NCBI GenBank assembly: GCA_005882525.1
Contig: VBGO01000136.1
Coordinates: forward strand, 1-6,080
From: Chloroflexota bacterium
Lineage (GTDB): Bacteria; Chloroflexota; Dormibacteria; CF-121
Direction: 5' to 3'
DNA length: 6,080 bases
Positions within the stretch are counted from its first letter, which is position 1; every line of letters starts with the position of its first letter. This document shows positions 1 to 5,537 of this stretch, one piece after another. The position numbers and the translations under genes are program-made. The notes under the pieces were generated by a model. The model was not told where the DNA came from, ran no database searches, and was given only the letters and a program-made list of their open reading frames with translations.

Positions 1-1
1 C

Positions 2-463
2 GCGAAGACCGAGGAGATCGACGTGGTGGTTGGCCTGGAAATCGGCGCCGATGACTACATCACCAAGCCGTTCCGCACCCGCGAGCTGCTAGCGCGTATC
101 GCCGCCCACCTGCGCAAGGCGCGCCAGGAGGAGGAGGCCGTCAACCAGGGGCGGCTGGAGTTCAAGGAGCTCGTCATCGACCTCAACGAACGGCGTGTCT
201 TCCACGACTCGAGCGAGGTGATGTTGACCCACACCGAGTTCGACCTGCTGGCGTTCCTGGCGTCGAACGCCGGCAAAGTGCTGTCCCGCGAGAAGATCCT
301 CAACCACGTCTGGGGCTACGAGTACCCGATCGAGACCCGAGTCATCGACGTCCACATCCGCAACCTGCGGCGGAAGATCGAACAGGATCCCTCGCACCCG
401 TTCTTCATCCTCGCGGTGCCGGGCATCGGCTACCGCTTCACCAGCGCCGGCAAGCTCGGCTAG
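2..463 (+). CDS. OmpR/PhoB-family DNA-binding response regulator (5' truncated)
   Basis: This is the C-terminal 153 residues of a two-component response regulator; the start and the phospho-accepting Asp lie before the window. The first ~35 visible residues are the end of the receiver domain, with the typical GADDYITKPF stretch. Its Lys-Pro (visible residues 22-23) is the conserved lysine and cis-proline that take part in phosphorylation switching. A charged linker (about 38-50) leads into a winged-helix DNA-binding domain: the LTHTEFDLLAFL helix (75-86), a recognition helix around RVIDVHIRNLRRKI (113-126), and the GIGYRF wing hairpin (141-146). It should bind DNA as a dimer when phosphorylated by a partner histidine kinase. 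No kinase follows: the next gene points the opposite way and ends 13 bp from this stop. Any partner kinase is therefore upstream or unlinked. The reading frame is open from base 2, so internal GTG codons near 23 are not the start. The family is certain; the regulon is unknown. Confidence 0.95.
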   Translation, partial: AKTEEIDVVVGLEIGADDYITKPFRTRELLARIAAHLRKARQEEEAVNQGRLEFKELVIDLNERRVFHDSSEVMLTHTEFDLLAFLASNAGKVLSREKILNHVWGYEYPIETRVIDVHIRNLRRKIEQDPSHPFFILAVPGIGYRFTSAGKLG

Positions 464-476
464 CGCCTCGCCCCGG

Positions 477-899
477 TTAGCGTGGACATTGCCAGATGTC
501 ACCACAGGTGCCTAGGTGGAGCTCAACATGCTGGCCGGCGGCAATGGTAAACACCTCGAGGCCAAGGAAGAATTCGCGCCGAGGCTCGCAAGGGCCGAGG
601 CGTGGGCACGCGGTGATCGTCTTGTCGATGTAATACTGGCCCGGCGGCACCGTCGCGCTGAAATGGCCGTGCGCGTCGGTCCGGGTGGTCACAACGTCAG
701 GGCCGTCGATGCGCTCGAAGATGACCGGCTGGTCCGCAAGCGGGCCCCGCATCCCGGCCGTGACGTCGCCGAAGACAAGACCCCTGGGTGGCCATTGACC
801 ACCAAGCAGCAGCGAGCCGAGGACAACGACGACGAGGATGGCCACGGTGCCTCCAAGGAGCGCGACGCCGAATCTGCTGCCGTCGAACAGTCTTGGCAT
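477..899 (-). CDS. Small membrane-anchored protein with carboxypeptidase-regulatory-like (Ig-like) domain
   Basis: I do not recognise a specific family for this 140-residue protein. A short basic N-terminus (MPRLFDGSR) precedes one strongly hydrophobic segment at about residues 10-34, without a lipobox cysteine, so it is probably an N-in signal anchor with the rest outside the membrane. The outer part (about 40-92) has the pattern of a CarboxypepD_reg/SdrB-like beta-sandwich: a GDVTAG strand, then TRTDAHGHFSATVPPGQYYI. The 'T-D-x-x-G-x-F ... P-P-G-x-Y' spacing is typical. Four cysteines (98, 104, 132, 138) form two close pairs and could make disulfides outside the cell. I chose the ATG at 899 because it starts just before the hydrophobic segment and is preceded by a G-run (GGGGG). 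An in-frame ATG at 962 would add 21 residues that run through the inverted repeat at 926-945. The gene lies 89 bp downstream of the glycosyltransferase on the same strand and converges with the response regulator. No catalytic residues are evident. Confidence 0.72.
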   Translation of the reverse strand: MPRLFDGSRFGVALLGGTVAILVVVVLGSLLLGGQWPPRGLVFGDVTAGMRGPLADQPVIFERIDGPDVVTTRTDAHGHFSATVPPGQYYIDKTITACPRLGPCEPRREFFLGLEVFTIAAGQHVELHLGTCGDIWQCPR

Positions 900-925
900 C
901 GTGCCCCCATCGTAGGGACCTCTTC

Positions 926-945
926 GGCCGCGACTGGTCGCGGCC
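926..945. repeat. Perfect 9-bp inverted repeat between the glycosyltransferase and the small membrane protein
   Basis: GGCCGCGAC (926-934) and GTCGCGGCC (937-945) are exact reverse complements separated by 2 bases. As RNA this would form an 8-bp GC-rich stem with a 4-base loop. It lies 43 bases after the glycosyltransferase stop and 26 bases before the ATG at 899. There is no T-run on either side, so it is not a classical intrinsic terminator. It could be a dimeric-regulator operator, an mRNA-stabilising hairpin, or part of a Rho-dependent end. Confidence 0.55.
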
Positions 946-988
946 AGGTAACGACCGAGCATGGAAAACGTAGGACTGCGCCGCGCCG

Positions 989-2125
989 TCAGGAGGCGGC
1001 AGCGCCGGCAGCGGGGCGCAGCTCGCGGTAGACGGAGAGCAAGCGATCGAGATTGTCCGAGAGGCTGTAGCGCTCGACGGCGCGTGCGCGGGCACGATGG
1101 CCGAGCTCGGCTCGGAAGTCGGGAAACTCGATCAGCGTGCGAAGCGCGAGGCGTAACTGGCCATCAAGATCCTTGGTATCGACGACGATGCCGGCGCCTC
1201 GCAGGGCTTCGCCGTCCGAGCCCACGTCGGTGGCGATCGGCGCGGCGCCGCAGGCCATTGCCTCGAGCAATGACAGCGACAGCCCTTCGACCATGGATGG
1301 CAGAACGAAGATGTCCATGGCGCGCAGCATCGCGATCCGATCGGTTTCATCGATCACCTGGCCGGTGAAGACTACGCGCGGGCTACCGTAGCGTCGGTCC
1401 AGGCGACGCTTCTCGCTCCCGCTGCCGACGATCACCAGCTTGACGTCCTCAGGAGCATCGACGTCCTGAAAGGCGCGGATCAGGATATCGACGTTCTTTT
1501 CGGGATCGACCCGGCCCAGGTAGCCGACCAGCGCGCTGGCGTGGAGCTTGGGCTTGACGTCCGACGGTCCGGGTGCGTACTTGTCGACATCGACACCATT
1601 CGGAATTACGGCGACGTTTTCGGCCGGCACGCCGTAATGCTCGAGCAGGCCCTTCTGCTGCTCCGAAAAGATGATCACCCGGTCGAAACTGGCCAGCGAC
1701 TGCGCATACAGCCGGTAGACCGCGGTGCTGATGCCTTGCCAGAGCCCGAAGCGCGAATCGTAGGGGACGTGGAAGGTGGCCACCACCGGAAGGCCCAGCT
1801 CGTGACAGAGCTCGGGAAGCCCGAAGTCGATCAGAGTCGAGAAGCTGAGCGAGACGTGCACCAGGTCGACCTGCTCGCGGCGGAGCAGGTCGGTGATGGT
1901 GCGCTTGGTCCGGGGCGAGGAGATGATGTATCGATGGCTGCCCGTGAGGGAGCGCAGCGTTTGCGTGTCGTCCGTGACGGCGGCCAGCGCGCCGTGATGG
2001 ACGAAGAACACCTTGACGCCTCGCGTCCGAAGCCCGGCGACGGTCTCCCGTGAATAGGTCAGCAGGCCGTCGCCCGCCCGCCCACTCTGGTGACCGAGCC
2101 AGGCCACTCGAAGCGGCTCGTTCAT
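989..2125 (-). CDS. GT4-family (GT-B fold) glycosyltransferase
   Basis: This 378-residue protein has the usual length and layout of a retaining family-4 glycosyltransferase, which transfers a sugar from a nucleotide-sugar donor to an acceptor. The N-terminal acceptor-side Rossmann domain begins with a G-rich loop (GHQSGRAGDGLLTYSRETV, 11-29). The C-terminal donor-binding domain starts after VIPNGVD (173-179) and holds GYLGRVDPEKNVDIL (201-215), whose Arg205 and Lys210 are the usual diphosphate-binding pair. The E-x7-E motif is intact: Glu280 and Glu288 in EGLSLSLLEAMACG. There is no signal peptide or membrane segment, so it probably works on the cytoplasmic face. Its ATG overlaps the folK TGA by 4 bp (ATGA, 2122-2125) and has no separate ribosome binding site, which implies translational coupling to folK. 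The acceptor cannot be told from the sequence; cell-surface glycans or glycolipids are the default guess. A fol-operon position is unusual for this family. Confidence 0.93.
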   Translation of the reverse strand: MNEPLRVAWLGHQSGRAGDGLLTYSRETVAGLRTRGVKVFFVHHGALAAVTDDTQTLRSLTGSHRYIISSPRTKRTITDLLRREQVDLVHVSLSFSTLIDFGLPELCHELGLPVVATFHVPYDSRFGLWQGISTAVYRLYAQSLASFDRVIIFSEQQKGLLEHYGVPAENVAVIPNGVDVDKYAPGPSDVKPKLHASALVGYLGRVDPEKNVDILIRAFQDVDAPEDVKLVIVGSGSEKRRLDRRYGSPRVVFTGQVIDETDRIAMLRAMDIFVLPSMVEGLSLSLLEAMACGAAPIATDVGSDGEALRGAGIVVDTKDLDGQLRLALRTLIEFPDFRAELGHRARARAVERYSLSDNLDRLLSVYRELRPAAGAAAS

Positions 2126-2523
2126 TCCGTTTGAAGCTCCTCGAGCAGCTCGAGGAGGAAGGACCGGTTCTGAAGCTCGGCGTGCGGGATGTGCAGTCCG
2201 GGCTCATCGACGGTGCGACCGTTGTAGCGAAGGATGTCGATGTCGATCTCTCTTGGGCCCCACCGCACGCGGGCGGTTCGGCCAAGCTGCTGCTCGATGG
2301 TCTTGACCGCCTCGAGGAGGGGTCGTGGCTCGAGCGGCGTCTCCACTTCGAGCACCTGGTTCAAAAAGCGCGGCTGGTCGCGCACGCCGACCGGCTCGGT
2401 CTCGGCGACGCGCGAGGCGCGCACCAGCGTGATTCCCTTATCCGGCATGGCCTTGACGGCTGCCCGCAAGTAGCCGGCGCGGTCACCGAGATTGCTCCCC
2501 AGGGCGAGCCACACCCGGGTCAC
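2122..2523 (-). CDS. folK: 2-amino-4-hydroxy-6-hydroxymethyldihydropteridine pyrophosphokinase (HPPK)
   Basis: FolK transfers pyrophosphate from ATP to 6-hydroxymethyl-7,8-dihydropterin, making the substrate of FolP in cytoplasmic folate synthesis. The 133 residues hold all the landmark motifs: LALGSNLGDR (6-15) at the start, ETEPVGVRDQPRFLNQV (41-57), where the family has a T-x-P-x-G...DQPxFLN pattern, and RWGPREIDIDIL (87-98), whose Asp94 and Asp96 are the Mg-binding pair. IPHAELQNRSFLLELL (112-127) is the C-terminal P-H...R-x-F-(V/L)-L motif. The usual text at the catalytic loop is RWGPRTLDLDIL, so Glu-Ile replaces Thr-Leu. The protein ends soon after the last motif and is shorter than the ~160 residues of many family members, but no catalytic part is missing. 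The GTG start overlaps the folP TGA by 4 bp (GTGA, 2520-2523), and its own stop overlaps the glycosyltransferase start. No folB (dihydroneopterin aldolase) lies between folP and folK. Confidence 0.95.
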   Translation of the reverse strand: MTRVWLALGSNLGDRAGYLRAAVKAMPDKGITLVRASRVAETEPVGVRDQPRFLNQVLEVETPLEPRPLLEAVKTIEQQLGRTARVRWGPREIDIDILRYNGRTVDEPGLHIPHAELQNRSFLLELLEELQTE

Positions 2524-3335
2524 GCCTGCCGGATGGCGTCCGCCATCCGTGCCACCCGCACCATGGGCTTGACGTCGTGTACCCGGACGATGTCGGCGCC
2601 GCCCGCGATGCTCAGCGCGACGGCCGCGGCCGTACCTTCGAGCCGCTCGCCGGCCGGCAGGTCGAGCGTCTTGCCAATGAACGACTTCCGCGAGGGGCCG
2701 ATCAGCAATGGAAAACCGAGCCGGCGCAGCTCGGGCAGGCGTCGGATGATCTCCAGGTTCTCCTCGCGCGTTTTCCCGAAGCCGATGCCGGGGTCGAGGA
2801 TGATGCGATCCTCCGGAATGCCGGCGGCCTGCCCCAGCGCGATGCTCTCGCGCAGGCTGGCGGCGATCTCTTCGAGCAGGTCGTGGTAGCCCCCGCCCGG
2901 CTTGTTGTGCATCAGGACCACCGGCACGCCGGCACGAGAAACGACCGCGGCCATCTGCGGATCGCGCCGGAGTGCCCAGACGTCATTGACCAGCCTGGCG
3001 CCGGCCTCGAGGGCGCGCGTCGCGACGTCGGCCTTGTAGGTGTCGATCGAGACCGGCACCTTTATTGTGGCCGCCACCCGCTGCACGACCGGAATCACGC
3101 GGGCCAGCTCTTCCTCGGCGCTCAGCCCGGGGCCGGCCCAGGTTTCGGGACGGGTGGACTCCCCGCCGATGTCGATCAGGTCGGCGCCATCCTGCTCCAT
3201 CTGCCGGGCCTGCGAGACGGCCGTTTCGAGGTCGGTCACGCCGTCGCCCGAGAACGAGTCGGGTGTGACATTGACGATGCCCATCAGGTAGGTGCGCGAA
3301 CCCCAGTGGAATTCGCGGTCGCCGATGCGGGTCAC
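2520..3335 (-). CDS. folP: Dihydropteroate synthase
   Basis: FolP condenses 6-hydroxymethyl-dihydropterin pyrophosphate with p-aminobenzoate to give dihydropteroate; it is the sulfonamide target. Counting from the GTG at 3335 (271 residues), the TIM-barrel motifs appear in order: MGIVNVTPDSFS (18-29), IDIGGESTRP (54-63), SIDTYKAD (96-103), NDV (117-119), MHNKPG (142-147), DPGIGFGKT (181-189), GPSRKSFIG (213-221) and RVHDV (251-255). The substrate-binding residues expected in these loops (Asn in NVTPDSF, Asp in SIDT, Asp-Pro-Gly, Lys in SRKSF, Arg-x-His) are present. MHNKPG replaces the common MHMRGTP. The start is uncertain: an in-frame ATG at 3371 gives 283 residues and a TTG at 3488 gives 322; none has a clear Shine-Dalgarno. 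I chose 3335 because it begins just before the conserved TRIGDREFHWG strand and leaves the palindrome at 3342-3519 outside the gene. It is the first gene of the left-pointing block, divergent from murE. Confidence 0.95.
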   Translation of the reverse strand: MTRIGDREFHWGSRTYLMGIVNVTPDSFSGDGVTDLETAVSQARQMEQDGADLIDIGGESTRPETWAGPGLSAEEELARVIPVVQRVAATIKVPVSIDTYKADVATRALEAGARLVNDVWALRRDPQMAAVVSRAGVPVVLMHNKPGGGYHDLLEEIAASLRESIALGQAAGIPEDRIILDPGIGFGKTREENLEIIRRLPELRRLGFPLLIGPSRKSFIGKTLDLPAGERLEGTAAAVALSIAGGADIVRVHDVKPMVRVARMADAIRQA

Positions 3336-3341
3336 ACGCTG

Positions 3342-3519
3342 GAGCCGTGGTTCACCGATCCGCCCTTGCATCTTGGCCGTGGCTGCGAGCGATCCGTGCG
3401 TTGGCTCCTGCGCGCCTCGCTCACGCACTACGCGTGCGCTCGCTCCGGTGCTCGTCGCCGCCTTCGGCTCATCTCGCCCCACGGCCAATCTGCATCGGCC
3501 GGCCAGTGAACCACGGCTC
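3342..3519. repeat. 178-bp imperfect palindromic element in the folP-murE divergent region
   Basis: The two ends are inverted copies that align without gaps for about 40 bases, roughly 31 of 40 identical. The outermost 14 bases, GAGCCGTGGTTCAC (3342-3355), are an exact reverse complement of 3506-3519. Further in, TGCA (3367-3370) pairs with 3491-3494, and TTGGCCGTGG (3373-3382) with CCACGGCCAA (3479-3488). These blocks share one axis near 3430.5. A small GC stem sits almost on that axis: CACGC (3422-3426) with GCGTG (3432-3436), loop ACTAC. A second short hairpin, GCCG-CCTT-CGGC, is at 3457-3468. The element fills most of the region that must hold the folP and murE promoters. It could be a REP/MITE-like non-autonomous repeat, a structured leader RNA, or a regulatory site. 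No transposase is nearby, and only one copy is visible in the window. Confidence 0.6.
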
Positions 3520-3558
3520 TGGCCGCCATCGGGCTGAGCGTAGCATCATGTCGTTTCG

Positions 3559-5055
3559 GTGACTGCCATCAAATTGAGCCGCCTCCTCGAGGGCGTCGAG
3601 GTGCTCGAAGTACCCCCGACCGATCCCGAGGTCACCGGCCTCTGCTACGACTCCCGCCGGCTGCGCCCGGGTGACTGCTTCGTCGCCATCCCCGGCACGC
3701 ACACCGACGGACACCGGTATGTCGAGACCGCGCTCCGAGATGGCGCCGTGGCGGCGGTGGTGCAGCGGCGAGCTGGCACGGCCTGGCCGCAGGTGGTGGT
3801 GCCCGACACCCGACAGGCTCTGGCGCTGATGGCGAGCACCTTCTACGGGCATCCCAGCGCAGACATGGTCGTCATCGGCGTGACGGGAACCGATGGCAAG
3901 ACGACCACGACGACGATGATCCAGCAGATGCTGGCCAGCGCCGGACGGCGTACCGGCTCGATGAGCACGGTGGACATCCGTTTCGGCGATACCGTCGATC
4001 CGAACGACTCGCGTCAGACCACCCTGGAGGCGCTGGAGATCCAGGAACAGCTGGCGCGCATGCGCGACGCCGGCCTCCAGTACGCCGTCATCGAGACCAG
4101 CTCGCATGGGCTCGCCCTGCAGCGCGTGGTGGGCGTGGATTACGACGTCGCGGTGTTCACCAACATCGCCCACGAGCACCTCGACTTCCACAAGACGATC
4201 GAGGCCTACCGCGAAGCCAAAGCCCAGCTGATCGACCTGACCGCCGGCACCACCCGAAAGGAGGTCGAGAAGACCGCCGTGCTCAACCGGGACGATCCGA
4301 GCTACGCGTACCTGGTCGACCGACCGATCCCCCGGCGGATCACCTACGGGATCCAGCTCGACGCCGATCTCAAGGCCGAGCGCGTCGAGGCAACCCCGGC
4401 GGGTTTACGCGTGGAGGCCTCCACGCCGCTGGGGCCACTCGCGTTGCGGTTGATGTTGAGCGGTCGGTGGAACGCCGCCAACGCGCTGGCTGCCGCCGGT
4501 GCGGGCGTCGCCGTCGGCCTCACGCTCGACGAGATCCGTCAGGGGCTGGAGAGCTATCAGGGTGTCAGCGGGCGGATGGAGCGGGTCGACCTCGGTCAGC
4601 CGTTCGCCGTGATCATCGACTACGCGCATACGCCGCAGAGTCTCGAGAAGGTCCTTCGTGAGCTGCGCCCGATCACCCGTGGCAAGCTGATCGCTGTCTT
4701 CGGCAGCGCCGGTGACCGCGATCGCGAGAAACGGCCCTGGATGGGCGAGATCGCGGCTCGCTTGAGCGATTACGCCGTCTTCACTAACGAGGACCCACGG
4801 GAAGAGGATGCGATGACCATCCTGAGTGAGATCGCCGCCGGCGCGGAGGAGGTGGGGTGGACGGAGGGCGAACAGTACGCCCGCATCGAGGACCGCCGGC
4901 AGGGGATCGCCCACGCAGTCCGCAAGGCCGGCCCAGGCGACACCATCCTGCTCGCCGGCAAGGGGCACGAGCGGAGCATCCTCATCGGGCGTGGCAAGGA
5001 GCCATGGGATGAGCGAGCCGCCGCCGAGGCGGCGATCCGCGGACTGCCCGCTTGA
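3559..5055 (+). CDS. murE: UDP-N-acetylmuramoyl-tripeptide synthetase (Mur ligase)
   Basis: MurE adds the third amino acid, a diamino acid, to UDP-MurNAc-L-Ala-D-Glu in cytoplasmic peptidoglycan precursor synthesis, using ATP. The 498 residues match the family length and three-domain plan. The N-terminal UDP-binding domain has YDSRRLRPGDCFVAIPG (30-46). The central ATPase has the P-loop GVTGTDGKTT (107-116, with Asp where many Mur ligases have Asn), SRQTTLEALE (151-160), ETSSHGLALQRV (179-190) and HLDFHKTIEAYREAKAQL (207-224), whose Lys221 sits where the carbamylated lysine is found. The C-terminal domain has SGRMERV (337-343), DYAHTP (354-359), FGSAGDRDREKRP (381-393) and LLAGKGHE (464-471). 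The amino-acid-recognition motif reads EDPR (411-414) where meso-DAP enzymes have DNPR. The GTG start has no Shine-Dalgarno; it overlaps the TGA of a 4-codon ATG frame at 3548-3562. A lone murE outside a cell-wall cluster is notable. Confidence 0.96.
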   Translation: MTAIKLSRLLEGVEVLEVPPTDPEVTGLCYDSRRLRPGDCFVAIPGTHTDGHRYVETALRDGAVAAVVQRRAGTAWPQVVVPDTRQALALMASTFYGHPSADMVVIGVTGTDGKTTTTTMIQQMLASAGRRTGSMSTVDIRFGDTVDPNDSRQTTLEALEIQEQLARMRDAGLQYAVIETSSHGLALQRVVGVDYDVAVFTNIAHEHLDFHKTIEAYREAKAQLIDLTAGTTRKEVEKTAVLNRDDPSYAYLVDRPIPRRITYGIQLDADLKAERVEATPAGLRVEASTPLGPLALRLMLSGRWNAANALAAAGAGVAVGLTLDEIRQGLESYQGVSGRMERVDLGQPFAVIIDYAHTPQSLEKVLRELRPITRGKLIAVFGSAGDRDREKRPWMGEIAARLSDYAVFTNEDPREEDAMTILSEIAAGAEEVGWTEGEQYARIEDRRQGIAHAVRKAGPGDTILLAGKGHERSILIGRGKEPWDERAAAEAAIRGLPA

Positions 5056-5057
5056 AT

Positions 5058-5063
5058 AAGGTG
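5058..5063 (+). promoter_or_regulatory. Ribosome binding site of the AraC-type gene
   Basis: AAGGTG lies 8 bases before the GTG at 5072 and immediately after the murE stop. It supports the GTG start over the in-frame ATG at 5105, and shows that the regulator can be translated from the murE transcript. Confidence 0.6.
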
Positions 5064-5071
5064 TCGATCCG

Positions 5072-5494
5072 GTGAGCCGCGCTGTTGAGGAGGTCAACCG
5101 CCGGATGCTCCGTGCCCGCGACGCGATGGACCGCGCCTACGCGGAACCGCTCGACGTTCCGGCTCTTGCGAGGATCGCCAATGTCTCGCCGGCGCACTTC
5201 ATCCGAACGTTCCGAGCGACCTTCGGCGAGACCCCCCACCGGTACCTGCAGCGCCGGCGGGTCGAACGCGCCATGTTCTTGCTGCGCGCGACCGACCGCA
5301 GCGTCACGGCTATCTGCCTCGACGTGGGATTTACCAGCCTGGGCACGTTCAGCCGGAGTTTTCGCGACATCGTCGGTCAGGCGCCCGCGGCCTACCGCCA
5401 GCGCGGTCCCATTCAAGCCGTCCCCACCTGCTTCGCGATGGCCTGGACGCGACCGAGCAGTTTTGGAGAAGCCGACGCGCGGAACATCGTCTAG
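5072..5494 (+). CDS. Compact AraC/XylS-family transcriptional regulator
   Basis: This 140-residue protein is essentially a bare AraC DNA-binding domain, against about 250-300 residues for regulators with a sensor domain. The first helix-turn-helix spans about residues 28-48 (VPALARIANVSPAHFIRTFR), followed by the linker motif FGETPHRYLQRRRVERA (51-67). The second spans about 78-98 and runs into the family signature VGFTSLGTFSRSFRDIVGQAPAAYRQR (85-111). A tail with PTCFAMAWTRPSS (118-130) follows; it is not part of the fold and resembles a tail I associate with short AraC proteins next to VOC genes. With no ligand-binding domain, effector sensing must come from this tail, a partner, or protein level. 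It starts 16 bp after murE and ends 43 bp before the VOC gene on the same strand, which makes the VOC gene its likely target. The family is certain; effector and targets are unknown. Confidence 0.92.
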   Translation: MSRAVEEVNRRMLRARDAMDRAYAEPLDVPALARIANVSPAHFIRTFRATFGETPHRYLQRRRVERAMFLLRATDRSVTAICLDVGFTSLGTFSRSFRDIVGQAPAAYRQRGPIQAVPTCFAMAWTRPSSFGEADARNIV

Positions 5495-5524
5495 CGTTGG
5501 ACCTGACATCAATCGCACTACCAC

Positions 5525-5530
5525 GGAGGT
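5525..5530 (+). promoter_or_regulatory. Strong ribosome binding site of the VOC gene
   Basis: GGAGGT, a near-perfect Shine-Dalgarno, sits 7 bases before the ATG at 5538. It is the clearest ribosome binding site in the window and fixes the VOC start, although the reading frame is open far upstream. Confidence 0.85.
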
Positions 5531-5537
5531 GTATCAA

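Noticed and set aside
464..476. Possible bidirectional terminator between the convergent stops
   Set aside because: The 13-bp gap has no stem-loop or T-run, so no intrinsic terminator can be supported.
900..962. Earlier ATG at 962 for the small membrane protein
   Set aside because: It has no ribosome binding site and would put an arginine-rich 21-residue tail and the inverted repeat in front of the signal anchor. It remains possible.
516..1031. 171-codon plus-strand frame opposite the small membrane protein
   Set aside because: The minus-strand reading has a coherent membrane segment and a beta-sandwich motif; the plus-strand product is charged and featureless.
3391..3470. Possible CRISPR-like or tandem repeat in the palindrome apex
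   Set aside because: Short repeated GCTCGC/CGCTC words are irregular, with no spacer periodicity, and are explained by GC-rich hairpins.
2577..3509. 310-codon open frame on the plus strand across folP
   Set aside because: It is antisense to clear dihydropteroate synthase motifs and is rich in Gly, Ala, Arg and Asp without domain signals. Its end merely reads through the palindrome.
3541..3546. TAGCAT as a -10 box for a near-leaderless murE transcript
   Set aside because: It fits TANNNT, but there is no acceptable -35 about 17 bases upstream, and such hexamers are common by chance.
3469..4191. 240-codon open frame on the minus strand across the 5' half of murE
   Set aside because: It is antisense to a well-supported Mur ligase, its translation has no recognisable motif, and long antisense frames are expected in GC-rich coding DNA.
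4405..5097. 230-codon minus-strand frame across the 3' half of murE
   Set aside because: It is a shadow of murE with no family motif, and it crosses the murE-AraC junction.
5085..5537. In-frame upstream extension of the VOC gene
   Set aside because: This stretch is the AraC gene in another frame. The GGAGGT site at 5525-5530 marks the real VOC start at 5538.
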